Positions 33,701 through 45,120 of a stretch of DNA of 64,000 nt are shown here, piece by piece (position 1 is the first letter of the stretch; every line of letters starts with the position of its first letter). This DNA is from Notamacropus eugenii. Its lineage: Eukaryota > Chordata > Mammalia > Diprotodontia > Macropodidae. Under the pieces are notes generated by a model. The model was not told the DNA's origin. It saw only the letters and a list, made by a program, of their open reading frames with translations, and ran no database searches. A program made the position numbers and the translations under genes. The stretch covers positions 355,562,233-355,626,232 of the forward strand of contig NC_092875.1 of the NCBI RefSeq assembly GCF_028372415.1. The letters run 5' to 3'.

Positions 33701-36551
33701 CCTTGTTTTCTTTCTGTCAGTGTCAGGCTGATCTCAAAACTTATAGCCCCAAAAAAAGGAAATGAGGGCAGCTTATTGAAATAGTACAGTATTTTTCATC
33801 AAGGTTAAAGTGTAAGTAAGTATATCCTAGAATCTCTGGTATTATAAGAGGGTTATCAAATACTATAAAAAAATGACCATCACAAGGGACTAAAAAAGAT
33901 GTTTCAGCTGTGATAAAAAAAAAAAAAAGTGATCCTTTCAGTTTTACACATGAAGACTACCTATTTAGGGCTAATTTAACTACCATGCCTAGAAAGATTT
34001 TTGCAAATTTTATAACAGTGTCTCTTTATAATGCTGATTTGTGTAATTCACTAAGTATAGCAAGAGTTCTAAGGCTGGTAACAGAAGAAAAGTGAACAAA
34101 TAAAATGACACTGCTTGACAGTAAAATAAGGAACATCAATTTTTAAGCAGTAGTACTAGTTAAGAAATTTAATAAAGAGAATCCCATAATACAAAAATTT
34201 AGTCATATTTATTAAGCCCTGATCTTCAGGTGAAGTAGATAAACTATTTCATCAAGGATTGTATTAAATAAATCAGATCTTTGGGAAGGAGATTGTATCC
34301 TAAATTATATATGTTCCTCAAAAAGATGCCCAATCCACAATTATACCCTTAGCTAGCAAAAATATCACCATAAACCAACCTTGACGTTCTTTAGCTTTAA
34401 AAATCTTGAGGAAAAAAACCACTAATTAAAGGTTGCCATTAAGTATGAAGACCCATTAAATCTTCCTTTGCCAGATGAGAGCCTCAAATAGATCCACTGC
34501 TTCATCAGTGAAAAGAAACAAGTTATTTAACTGTAAAAGAACACACTGGATAGCTTCATTCAGTCCCTTTGAAAAAGAAAAGCTTAAATAAAAAACAAAC
34601 AAAACAGAAATTCTAATAGTGTAAACAAGTCTGGCTCAGCAAGGAAACTGAAGGAAAATCCAAAATTATGTCCATGAAAACAATGATGGTGCATCTTTAA
34701 TATTAAAGAAATCAGAGCTATAAAAAAGTTCATTTTCAAAGCCATCTTTCCAAAGCATCTTTGTGCTCCTTTGTTGGTGCATAGTAAAATTCAATGGCTT
34801 TGTTCACTTTCCAGTATTTTTCACTGACCATTTTCAAGGAGAAAGAACCATTTAATACAGTGAACTGTCCATTGGCTGTAGCAGTGTAAATCCTGTACTG
34901 CTTCTCAGTGGCTGTGTCAAGGTTCATCTGCTTTGATTCTTCCTTGCTCCGAAGCTCTTCTAAAGCTAATCCCACAACTAGGTACTTGGATCGACTGTGG
35001 CATTGCCTAAAGTCTATATCTTGTCTGTGCACTGTCATCTTTCTCCATAAGAGCGGGATGAGGTCTGAAAATTAATTCAATTTCATTAGCACCATCCATT
35101 ACTGGATCTATTGCCACAGTGGCATTGCTGTTATCAAGTTCTGATGTTTTGGTCCTTTTGTTCCTAGGCCCTGCTTCTTGATTACTGTGTCTTGACGCAT
35201 TGCTACAATATGAACTGTCCCCATTATGCTTCACTCCACCGCCATTTTCAATCTGTTGTTTCTTGCCTGGCTGCAGCCTGTTCATGGCCTGTACCTTCAG
35301 TGCCTCTTCGATACTGTGACTGAGAACTTATTGATTGTTGCGTTTGGTGATTCTTTCCAACACTCTCTCTTGGTGAGCTTCATATTCATCACGACTTGGA
35401 TAAATTTTACTGATGAGAGCGTCAAAGTTTGGATCTGGCCTTAGTGATCTTTCGGAAACCAACTTTTTCCCACAAGTAGGATATTTTTCGTTCCCACTTC
35501 TGAGGGCTGTGATGATACCGTCTGCACAGATTTTGTGGTCATGGTATTCTTCAACATATCCAAACAGATTGGGCTCATTAATTCACTATGTAGACTTCTA
35601 GGTGATACCACAATTTCCAGGCCATCAGTTATTGCTTCCTGAGTTGTTCGCTGTAATTCATATAAACTTAGTTCCTGTGTTTTGCTTAAAGGTTGAGTTC
35701 CATTTGTCTGTACAGCTTGAGACATTGCACCGCCCACCCCGAGCCTCCACGGCCTCTGCTCCCTGCAGCAGCTGTGGGGAGACGCAGAGTGAGCGAGGGG
35801 TCCAGCCTCCTCTGCACAATATGGTGAGCCTTTTTCAATGGAAAGAAAAAGAGTGGGGGAGGTGAGAGGGAAAGAGTGAATGTTACTCGCATCGTACTTG
35901 GCTTAAGGAGGAAATAACATACACACTCAATTTGGTATGAAAATATTACACTACAGGAAAGTAAGGGAGAAGGGGACAAGGTAGGGTGGGGATAGTAGGG
36001 AGGGCAAATGAGAGGAGAGAGTAATTAGAAGTAAAGACTTTGAGGAGGGACAGGGTCAAAAGAGAGAGTAGAATAAATGGGGGGCAGGTCAGAATGGAGG
36101 GAAATATAGTCCTTCATAACATGATTGCTTTGGAAGTGTTTTGCATAACTACACATATAACATACTGAATTGCTTGCCTACTCAGTGGGGATGGGAGGGA
36201 GAGGGAAGAAGGGAGAGAAGTTGGAACTTTAAGTTTTAAAAATGAATGTTAAAAATTGTTTATATATGCAGCTGGGAAATAAGATTTATAGACAATGAGT
36301 TATAGAGATCTATTTTGCCCTACGAGAAAAAAGAGGGAATGGACGTAAGGGAAGGAAGGGGTGTGATAGAAGGGAGGGAAGATTGGGGAAGCCATAATCA
36401 GAATGCATGCTGTCTTGGGGTGGATGTAGGGGAAAGATGAGGAGAATGTTTGGAAATCAAAATCTTGTGGAAGTGAATAGTTGAAACTAAAAATAAAGAA
36501 ATAAATATACTTTAAGCCTACCACCCAAAAAACAAAAAACCCTCCAAAATA
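30748..36551 (+). repeat. HAL1 (half-L1) element with target duplications, host of the RNF2 pseudogene
   Basis: It starts 'ggggcagagccaatagggca', the usual L1/HAL1 5' end, and ends in an A-rich run. The exact 15-bp word aaattatttcattga stands at 30,733-30,747 and 36,552-36,566, a clear target-site duplication, so the whole span is one insertion plus what later landed in it. The 5' UTR runs to about 31,250. ORF1 remnants lie at about 31,260-32,395, including the RNA-binding block 'SRRDNLKIIGLPENHDQK' and the C-terminal 'KEIGLKSRITYPAKLSIILW'. There is no ORF2: after ORF1 comes a purine-rich 3' UTR, split at 32,669-35,822 by a processed pseudogene. Without that insert the element is about 2.65 kb, similar to the young copy at 49.85 kb. 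ORF1 has several frame breaks. Confidence 0.9.
32669..35822 (-). pseudogene. RNF2: Processed pseudogene of RNF2 (RING1B / RING2)
   Basis: Reading the minus strand, a GC-rich 5' UTR (35,822-35,726) leads to an ATG at 35,725. The N-terminus '[16 protein letters not shown]' is that of RNF2, the E3 ligase of Polycomb repressive complex 1. The '[20 protein letters not shown]' block and the C-terminal '[19 protein letters not shown]' also match. RNF2 has 336 codons, and all parts are present in order without introns. A 3' UTR of about 2 kb follows, ending in an A-rich tail (T-rich at 32,669-32,698). It is broken: the first RING cysteine is serine ('LMSPICLD'), about 17 bases covering the next RING cysteine/histidine region are lost after 'NTMTTK', five codons are missing in the acidic linker (TKTS-ELDN), a frame change lies after 'DSAQTRY', and a base loss removes the normal stop at about 34,759. 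It was inserted antisense in a HAL1 3' UTR. No clean target duplication is visible. Confidence 0.93.
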
Positions 36552-36566
36552 AAATTATTTCATTGA

Positions 36567-38730
36567 GGCAAAATGTTATACTTAACCAAATTCCACTAGT
36601 ATTCTTCCTTAAGCATTTTCCTTGGCCAATTTTCCTTTAAAATGTACTTCTGGGAAGATTAGTACCAAAATTTTCAATCATAAGTTGCTGACTTCATTAG
36701 CTGTCCTTGACAGGTGGTGAGGAATATTAGAATGCCAAGTACCTGGGCCTGGGGCTGGAAAGGTATTATAGGAAGGCAAGTAAGAGATGTGCTTAAGGCA
36801 ATGAAACAAATTTGCAATGAGTTGTCCCTTTCCTATGTAATGTTAAGGTAAGTAGAACTAACCTATAATTTCTTTTTCTTTGAGTTGATAACCTATTCAG
36901 ACTCAAAAAATTTTCTGAAGATTTTTTTCTAACTATTGGGAGGATAAAATAAGACAATGCCTGCAATGTTCACCAGATTTTAACCTATTCCTTTTTGTTT
37001 CCTATAAAGAAGATTTTGACTTGACCTATTTTCCTTAGCATTTTTCCCTTTAATAATACCTTTCAAAATTAAAGCAAATGCTTGAAATTTGGCAGAAAAT
37101 AGACATGAATTTACCATTTATGTATTTAATGCCTCTGATTCTTTAAAACTGGCTTTTAACATTAACTATATACATATTTATGTGTAATATACACACATGT
37201 TATATTTCATTATTATGATGATAACTAATTTTCAATTGACATGAAAAGAATATAAAGGAAAGCATTCAGAACTATAAGATTATATGATCAGTTTTTTAAT
37301 GAAATTTAGGAGACCTTGAATCAATAATAAGCTTAATCAACCAGAGTCCAAACTCTGCTGCAAGGCGCAAACCTCTGCAGAACAAACAGCATTCATATCT
37401 TTGATTCAGGTACTCTATTGTGAGGTTACTATCTCTCACCAGCTATTAAGTATAGGAACCCTAGAATTCCATTCTCGGGCATAAATCTAGCCATCAGAGT
37501 CTAAGGCAAGACAAGTGTTCTGCAGCTCTTCTCTCCAGTCACTGCCTGCCGTAGACAGACACCAATGTGCTTTCAGTGCAGATCAATGGTTGCAAAGAAA
37601 TATAGAAGAAAAGTCCCATATTCAAGAGATGAGTGCTTGGGGAACTGATCCACAGGTGAGCCCATACACTCGTACAGAAGGACAGGGCAGAATCATGTTC
37701 AAAAGGAGCAAAAAAAAGTTCTGCACAAGTTCCTATATTTTATAAACAAACAGAATTGCTACTCTATAATAGTCCACCAGCAAGTCTGGAAAGGGTAGGA
37801 GTTAAGAAAAAGCACTCCCATCATCAGCACTAAAATATTTCTGGTTCTGGGTTATTTTGCATCAGTGTTTTTTCTTCTTCTATGGGTAGGGCAAAAAACT
37901 GAATAATCTGGGAAATGGGTCCAGCTCTGTTGAGTCTAAGGTTAACTACAATCTATATCAGAGTCTAAGGTTAACTACAATCTATATCAGAGCCTCTGGG
38001 TCTCTCTAATAAGATGCCGCAGTTGTTAGTTGTCTCTTATGAAATCTCTAAGCCGCTGACATTCATGGTCTTTGCTTTTGTGCCAAAGAAAATACATAAA
38101 TTTAGTTTACGAAGGAGCTAGCTAATTCTGATTCTCCATGTGTCTTTACAAACTATCGTCACTGAATGAAAGGTCATTAGTCTGGAAGTCATATATATTC
38201 TAAGCCTAGAGTTTACGGGGATTAACAACGTGATTCTAGCCTAGTAACTTCACTTCTGTCCATAAGTGTCTTAATCAGTGTCATTTGGAAAGTAAGATCT
38301 CTCTTAGAGTTAATAGGATCAAAGAAGTAATAGGCTAGAAGTACATTTAATTCTGCTTGTACATATGTATGTGTGTGCTTAAAACTGCACTGACTAACCC
38401 TTTGTTATTTTAAATATTTCCTTTCAATAGAGCTGACATGTTTTACTTTCTTCCTGATGAACGTCTTGAGGTGTGCCTTGTGTTCCCCGGTTCTGCGCCT
38501 TGGAAGCCCAGACCTTACAGGATCTGTATTAAGATAAAATTCCCAAAGTCTCTATACATGAGGCAGCTTTCTTGAAGATTCTAAATAGCTAGAAGTAATT
38601 AAGGAAAACAGCAACCAGTGAGAAATAAACTGACATAGAATAGCTTGGAGTCTCAGTCATTATTACTTGACCAAGCAGAATGTTCAAATGTGATCCATAT
38701 CAGCTTTGCCTAGCCCCTTGGTTATTTTTA
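36567..38730. other. No recognisable gene or repeat; one 29-bp tandem duplication
   Basis: An exact 29-bp unit is repeated in tandem at 37,932-37,960 and 37,961-37,989. A 76-codon frame at 37,515-37,745 has a normal amino-acid mix ('SLQSLPAVDRHQCAFSADQW') but I cannot assign it. The stretch is less repeat-rich than its surroundings, so it is where unique sequence is most likely. Confidence 0.45.
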
Positions 38731-38737
38731 TTATTAT

Positions 38738-39595
38738 TATTAAATTTTATTTTTAACTTATGGAATAAACCAAGTACTTCCATAATGTAGTACAATAATA
38801 AAGTTGATTATACATGAAACTGCAAATCTTCTATGAACAAACTGCTATTCCTTTCCAATACAGTACACAACAAAAAGATCATGTAAATTTCTTTTTTTTC
38901 TCCCCCCACTCTAGAGATGGCTACCATTAGTCACAAGTAGATATATATATATACATATATATATACATATATACATATACACACATATATACACATACGT
39001 ATATGTAAAATTATTCCATACATGCTTCTATTTTTCAATTCTTTCTCTGGACACAGTCTTTCTTCATATGTCCTTTTCAGTTAATTTAAATATTTATAAT
39101 AGTCAAAATAACTTATTTTTCGAAGTCTTTCTTAAAACAGTATTATGATATACAATGCTTTCTTGGTTCTGCCCATTTCACTCTTCATATAATAAAAATA
39201 TGTGCGTCTTTCCATGTTTTTCTAAAATCATTTAGCTCATCATTTCCTGTAGTACAATAGTTTTCCATTACAATCATATACTACAACTTGTTCAGCCATT
39301 CCCCAAATGATGGGGGAATCATCCATACAATTTCCAATTTTTTGCTGTCCCAGAGAGCTGCTATAAATATTTTAGAACATTTCTCTTTTTCCTATCTTAA
39401 GAAATAGACCAAGTAGTGATATTGTTGATCAAAGGGTATAGGCAGTTTAATAACATTTTGGGCATAATTCTAGATTGCTGTCCAAAATGGTCAGATCAGT
39501 TCACAATTCTGCCAAGAAAGAATTAGTATCCCAATTTTTCCACATCCCTTTCAACATTTGTCACTTTCACTATTATTCTTTTAACAAGTAGTTCA
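38738..39595 (-). repeat. 5'-truncated L1 3' end, antisense
   Basis: The plus strand reads 'ttttatttttaacttatgga', 'tcatgtaaatttcttttttt', 'gagatggctaccattagtca', a (TA)/(CA) run, 'ttggttctgcccatttcact', 'tactacaacttgttcagcca' and 'catccctttcaacatttgtc'. This is the antisense 3' UTR and end of ORF2 of L1, in order. It is better preserved than the copy at 7.6 kb. Confidence 0.88.
38938..39006. repeat. (TA)n/(CATA)n microsatellite in L1 3' UTR
   Basis: Irregular TATA and CACA units lie directly after 'catttagtcacaagtag'-type L1 sequence. The position corresponds to the GT run of the L1 piece at 21.4 kb. Confidence 0.88.
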
Positions 39596-39895
39596 TATAA
39601 TCATCTAAATTTTGGTATATGAATCCTTTAAATGAAAAAAATAGTTATACCCCCTCCTGCTTAGTATCACCTAACCCCAGCTGTTTTCTACCTGCTTGTT
39701 TTCTTGCTGAGAAAATAGATGCTTAGCTATTTACTTTAGTTGCAATCTGGCATTCAAGTAAATAGATAAGAGAAAATAAGCCATAATGAAGTTAGAATTG
39801 GTTGACCTTATGTTGGTATTTTGGCATCCATAAACCTGCCTTATAGACAGAGATATATAGTTAGAGATATTTGTATGCATATATACGCATATAAG

Positions 39896-39930
<35 letters not shown>

Positions 39931-41665
39931 GATAGATAGATAGATAGTTGGATAGTTGGATAGATAGATATAAACACACATATACATGTGTTTATCACTA
40001 TAGGTCATCATTGTAGATATCACTAGAGGTAAATAGCCATGGCTATTCATTGCTCATAGGGAATGAAAATCCTCAATCCTTCCTTTTTATTTCTATTCCC
40101 TCCTTTTTTCTTTCCTTTTTTCCCCTTTCCCACCCAAAGTTTTATAAATTAGATGCTGTCTCCAGAAGCTCTTTAACTAGATTCCCCCTATGAGGGACCT
40201 TTTTTTTTTTTTTTTCATTGCTTGAAAAATAAGAGGGCAAGCCCTGGGGAAGGGAGAGGAAGGGAACTGTGTAAGAAGATAAAACTAAGGTCTGGTTACT
40301 TTTTGTTTTTCCTGAGTTCCTGACTTAGTGGCTGTGAAGGCTGGAGTAGATTAGCATTTTATATCCTTTGAACTTTGAAGTCGACTCTTTTGATCTCTTA
40401 ACTAGCGTTTTCATTGCATTTTATGGTTCAAGAATGTCTTGTTGTATTTTAACCCTGGAGTCCAAATCACTTGATTGGCTTAGACCTTGTCCAGAGTACT
40501 ATGTTAGAATACTTTTTACCATCTTTTTCCCTGTGCTTAATTAACATCCTAGCAATCCTGCTAATTTTTTTTTTTGGTGTATGATTAGCAATCAGACACA
40601 CTCCAAACTCCCAAACAGCCGAATACAAGCTGTCTATGTTTAGATAATACTTTTCTTAAATAGAAGAGGTGCTTTGATTAAATCCAAGGAAGAGTTTACA
40701 TGTTTTGTCTTTCACTCCTTGCTTTGTGGAACTTTATGGACTCAAAGTATAACTTGTTATAAATAACTTTGTGTCAAGAGAGGAAAATATCCATTTGGAC
40801 TTGAATACGGTGGGGAAGAAAAATACCTCTTTCAAGGAAGAATTGCTGATAACAATAATAATATTTAATTTCCATAGGATTTGAACATTTAGCACTTGCT
40901 TCACAAGAAAACACTCTAAGTCACATAGATAAATCCAAGCACTGAAAAGGTCTGATGTGTCCTCCCTTAATATATCATTGTGGTTGGGGTACATTATTCA
41001 GAAGAAGGTTATCTAGTGTTTAGAGTCAGTACATCTTCTCTTTTCCTCCTGAACTGTGCGAGGGTGGAGGTTCCACAGAGGGAAAGGCCCAATTATTTCC
41101 CAATTTTTTTCTTTGAGAAGAAGAAACACTAGGAAAACAAAAAGAAATGGTACAAAATTGTGTTATCTGTAAGTTGAAAAAGCAAATGATGAAAAAGTGA
41201 ATGACTTGATCATTTGTTTATTTCTACCAATATTGGGCTGATTCTTTTTTCTGCAAAATTGGCCACTAATTTGGTGCTGCAGAAAGAAAATCACTGCGTA
41301 TTTTAGTGGAAAACTTCCAGATCTTCTCTCCTTTGCCCTTCTCTTTTCTCCATGTGCATTTGTTTTTCTGACTTCTCCCTCTACAAGGGGAATATTCTAC
41401 TTGGAGCTACCTTTTGAGCACATGCCAAAGTTCCCATGTATACTGAATAAAAGACAAATATCATTTGAAATAAACTGAGGATACAGTTTTCTTATTGATT
41501 CTGCATCCACCCCATTCCCCAAATGTGAGAACATATCAACAACCATTGACCTGGGTGTCTGTTCTTTGATTTATGAAAATCATTATATTGGAATCATCTA
41601 TACATGAATAGAAGGTATCATTGATGGAAGTATAAATAGGAAATAAATAAATTTCCATAAATGAT
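39596..41665. other. No recognisable gene or large repeat; TAGA array
   Basis: A (TAGA)n array with one interruption lies at 39,895-39,970. T-runs occur at 40,201-40,216 and 40,566-40,576. Nothing else has recognisable repeat words and no frame shows protein similarity. Confidence 0.45.
39895..39970. repeat. (TAGA)n microsatellite
   Basis: About 17 TAGA units, with a GATAGATAG slip and two TTGGATAG variants near the end. The Ser/Ile/Tyr/Leu frame on the minus strand comes from it. Confidence 0.96.
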
Positions 41666-41799
41666 GTTTAGTGATTTCACAATTGATTGGAAGATTTAGA
41701 GAATATAAGATCCTTTATTTTTATAGAACAAAAGACAACCTTAAAAGTTTTTTTTTAATGTTGATGTTTTTTCACAACCTCTCTGTATCTCATCTCTAC

Positions 41800-42300
41800 A
41801 TCAAGAGAATTCAAAATTCCTTGGAAGATGTAATAGCAGAAATAACCCTGTTCAATTACCCACTGATAATGAACATTACATGAGTCGTAAAACAGTGAGA
41901 TGTGTGATCAACACAATTTTCAAAGCTGAAATTGAGAAGATCCAGAAGAGACCCGTTTGAGAAAATATTGCCTGCGACAGTTGAGGACTCCTGAGTGCTT
42001 TTGTTTGAAGATGACATTAAACTAATTTCATCTAGTTCCAAGATACTACATAGCCTTCAAAGTACCTGTAATCACTCAAGAGTGTATGGTCATCATACAG
42101 GAAAGATTATATGGAGGAAGAAAGTTTATTGTCCAGATATCAACTTGCATCTGAATAGAAATTCTCGAGAACTTGTCCAACAGTATGAATATATTTGGGA
42201 TAGACAATGGACTTACGAGCTGGATCCCAAGCTGAGAAGGAAAGTGGGATAGATTTGGCAAATTAAAATCAATTTTAGTAACCTTAAGCTTCTCATAATA
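41800..42300 (+). repeat. RTE-like LINE reverse-transcriptase fragment, distinct from the 4-kb RTE
   Basis: The frame 41,995-42,252 encodes 'LLFEDDIKLISSSSK', which fits a reverse transcriptase catalytic box (FADD, here with Glu for Ala), followed by 'TCNHSRVYGHHTGK', 'NSRELVQQYEYIWDRQ' and 'YELDPKLRRKVG'. The last two match the 'YVYLGQ...DPEIRRRI' block that follows the palm in endonuclease-type LINEs of the RTE and RTE-X kind. A weak upstream match to the 'GVKQGD..SP.LF' block lies near 41,885. This is a small, old scrap and the clade is a judgement from these motifs. Confidence 0.62.
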
Positions 42301-42870
42301 GCAAGAGTCTCTCCAGGTAAATAAATATTGATGGATTACAGTCCGCATCATTACAGTGAACTTCTTGATAAATGAGAGCAATTATTTATTATCTAATTGA
42401 ATTTTGAGGAAAGGACACAAATTAGAGATCTTAAGAAGGTAGACATGAACATATTTAAGAAATGACTATTTTGAACAATAGAAAGAGAATCTATTCTCTG
42501 GGATTTAGGAGGGAACAAGAAATAGAATAATAAAATTAGAGTGCAAAAATGAAGATAGGAAAAACAAAATTAATAAGACATAATTTAAAAAATAAGTTTT
42601 GAGGAATACATGGAACCTCTATAAAATATTGAGAAATTGGAGATCAGATGTTGAAAAATATCTAAATGCTAGAGATTCTCTAGGGAAAAATAAAACATGG
42701 GAAAGGAAAAGCTGAATATCAGACTCCAGGAAATCATACAGAATATTGCTCATAAGTATTATAGGCATGCAAATCATTAAAAGAATAAAACAAATTTCAA
42801 TTTTAAATAACAAAGAAATATTTTAATTTAATATAAAAGTTATAACATTAACACGAAATCTTCCAACAAC
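42301..42870. other. No clear feature
   Basis: A-rich sequence that could be the 5' side of the L1 ORF1 scrap that follows, but I cannot match words. Confidence 0.35.
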
Positions 42871-42879
42871 CTGGATAAA

Positions 42880-43115
42880 GAAAACAAAAACAATTCATAG
42901 GAGATACAATCAGAATATCACAAATTTACTCTATTACAAGAAATCAAGAGAAAAGATTAGAGAATGATATTCCCAAAACCAAAAGAAGCAAACTGACATC
43001 CAAAAGTAATATTCCTGAAAAACTGAGCCTAAACTTCAAAGTTAATGACTCAACTTTCAAGAAAAAAGGAAAAAATAAAATAAAAGAGTTAGAGGTGAGC
43101 AGGGTCCTCCAAAGT
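42880..43115 (+). repeat. Old L1 ORF1 C-terminal fragment
   Basis: In the plus frame the sequence reads like 'FIGDTIRISQIYSITRNQEK', then 'NDIPKTKRSKLTSKSNIPEK' and 'LSLNFKVNDSTF'. The order corresponds to 'YCGNTIRIAQDL', 'RIFQKSKELGLKPRITYPAK' and 'LSIILQEKKWSF' in the intact HAL1 ORF1 at 50.8-51.9 kb. It is diverged but aligned in order. Confidence 0.55.
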
Positions 43116-43658
43116 GATTAAACTATAGGAAGTTAAATACTTTCATAAAATAATCACAGACTGAGAAATGAAACGTTTATTTTCATATGTCTGGGATTTC
43201 ATGACTATATAGTTGCAAGGGTTGGGCAATGTTTCTTTATGGTATTTGATTTTCCTTTTCCTTAAAGAAAACTCATAGACATTGTCAAGGGACAGTGGTA
43301 TCATAGATGGTATGAGAAGGTAAAGAGAAAATAAGTGGCCTGAAGAATCTAGAAAGTAAACCAGAAAAAATCAGGAAGACAAAAAGTAGTAGAAATTAAT
43401 ATTTCAGGGAAAAAGTATATTTCCCTCAATAAATCAATATATAAGAGGCATGCTAATATTGGTGAATGCCTCTTGAATGAGTTATAAACCCAAGGAGATT
43501 GGAGTTGGTTAGGGTATAGAAGGAAGGGGAGTTAGAGGAAATTAGCTTACATTTATATAAGAAAAACAAATACCAGAGACTGTGTTGATATAAAAAAGGA
43601 GTTTTTTACATCTGTATATGTGGGCAAACATGTATATCATACAATATATCCAGAGTCA
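43116..43658. other. No clear feature
   Basis: No repeat words or coding frames recognised. It may be partly eroded L1. Confidence 0.35.
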
Positions 43659-43660
43659 TA

Positions 43661-43737
43661 TGGGGTATTCCAAAAGTCTTAGTGCCACTTTAAGTTTTAA
43701 TAGTTTAAAAATATATTAAGAGTTTTGTAACACCCTG
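43661..43737. mobile_element. Tc1/mariner-type palindromic MITE, 77 bp
   Basis: The left arm 'tggggtattccaaaagtctt' and the right arm read inward 'cagggtgttacaaaactctt' are inverted repeats that extend nearly to the centre, where 'aagttttaatag' faces its complement 'ctattaaaac'. TA stands on both outer edges (43,659-43,660 and 43,738-43,739), the duplication made by Tc1/mariner transposases. There is no coding content. The arms differ at several positions, so it is old. Confidence 0.78.
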
Positions 43738-43769
43738 TAAATAAACATCCAATATCTCTATTGCAAAGA

Positions 43770-43965
43770 GCTTTGCATATTTTACCTCATTTGATTCCTC
43801 ACAACAGTGTGAACTATTTTGATTGTTTCCATTTTAGAGATAAGGAAACTGTATCTGGGAGAGCTTAAGTGACTTTCCCAGAGTTACATATGTAATTAGT
43901 ACCTTAGGCAGGAATTTAAATGTAGGTCTTTCTGATTCCAAGCCCATTTGCCTACATATGTCTAA
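43770..43965 (-). repeat. MIR/CORE-SINE fragment
   Basis: The plus strand reads 'ttttacctcatttgattcct', 'cacaacagtgtgaactattt', 'ttagagataaggaaactgta', 'taagtgactttcccagagtt' and 'tctttctgattccaagccca', the antisense order of a MIR-type SINE. It is nearly full length but diverged. Confidence 0.8.
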
Positions 43966-43977
43966 AGGGCTTCCGTA

Positions 43978-43982
43978 TCTAC

Positions 43983-44040
<58 letters not shown>

Positions 44041-44095
44041 ATCTATCTATCTATCATCTATCTATCTATCTATTTATCTATCTATCCACACACAT
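43978..44095. repeat. (TATC)n microsatellite
   Basis: About 28 TATC units with a few TTTC and ATC interruptions. Frames over it are artefacts. Confidence 0.97.
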
Positions 44096-44240
44096 ATATA
44101 TACGTATATACATATATATGTATCTATACACATACATTTATATATACATATATGTATCTATACATATAGATACATACACATATGCATACATTTATATGTA
44201 TGCATATGTGTATAGATACATATATATATATATATAGGAT
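44096..44240. repeat. (TA)/(CATA)-rich microsatellite
   Basis: Irregular ATACATATATG-type units follow the TATC array directly and end in an (AT)n block at about 44,219-44,236. Confidence 0.9.
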
Positions 44241-44284
44241 ATAGATATAAATTAAACCTATTTAAAATAATTTGTGGAAATAAA

Positions 44285-45120
44285 ATCAGTTTTACACAGA
44301 ACCACAGAATCACACACTTTAAGAGTTAGGAAAGAACCTAGAACTGTAACTCCTACTTGTTAGTCCCTTCCATGACATACACAGTAAGTCATCATCTAAT
44401 CCCTTCTTGAATAATCATAATAATAGGTATTTATAGAATATTTTACATTTTCAAGCTAATCCCATGATATACACAGTAGAGATATTTTTGTCCTATTACA
44501 GAAGGGAAAAAAGTCTCAGAGAGGGTATCAAAGGCCCATATCTAAGAGGTATTTCAAGCCATGACTCCCCCAATTCTAGGTACAATGTCTTACCATTATC
44601 ACACCACCTCTTAAGAACCTCAACAGTGAAGAGCTCACTAACTTCTGAGGCAGTCAAGTTTCCTTTTGGCCACTCCTATTCATTAGGAAGGTTTTCCTTA
44701 AACTGATTTTTTTTTTCTTCTGTGACTTCTGCCCTTTGCTCCTAGTTTTGTCCCCTGGAGATAAGGCAATTTTTTTTTCTAACGCTAGTCCTTCATATAT
44801 TTGAAAACACTATGTTCCTTCTATACTTCACTCCCACAGATATAAAACATGCCCAATTCCTTCAACCTCCACCAAATATTTAGCATTTTAATGAGAAGAT
44901 TTTGTGTCCCCTTTTGCCTGGTTGGTCTCCACCGAAATCATTTCAGCTGGGAAACCATGGCATCCAGAATTCATAACAATACTCTACACAACAGATGTTC
45001 TATAGACAGCTATGGAACTGAATTAAAATGGATCTGATTAAATTGAGTTGAATTTATGGTAATATGATCTGGTCTGGTGTGATGTGATATGACCAGGGCA
45101 GAAGAGAGCAGACCTATGGC
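44285..45120 (-). repeat. CR1/L3-type LINE 3' region, antisense
   Basis: The plus strand reads as the reverse complement of the L3 3' end: 'tttaagagttaggaaagaac', 'cattaggaaggttttcctta', 'ttgctcctagttttgtcccc', 'ttcatatatttgaaaacact', 'gcccaattccttcaacctcc' and 'atatgaccagggcagaagag'. The order is exact. An extra MIR-like segment may sit at 44,400-44,590. Confidence 0.78.

Noticed and set aside
32669-35822. A functional RNF2 gene
   Set aside because: There are no introns, RING residues are missing, several frame breaks are present, the tail is A-rich, and it sits in a HAL1. It is a retropseudogene.
43978-44095. CRISPR-like or satellite array
   Set aside because: It is a plain TATC tetranucleotide repeat with no spacers. 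The other regular arrays in the window are also simple repeats.
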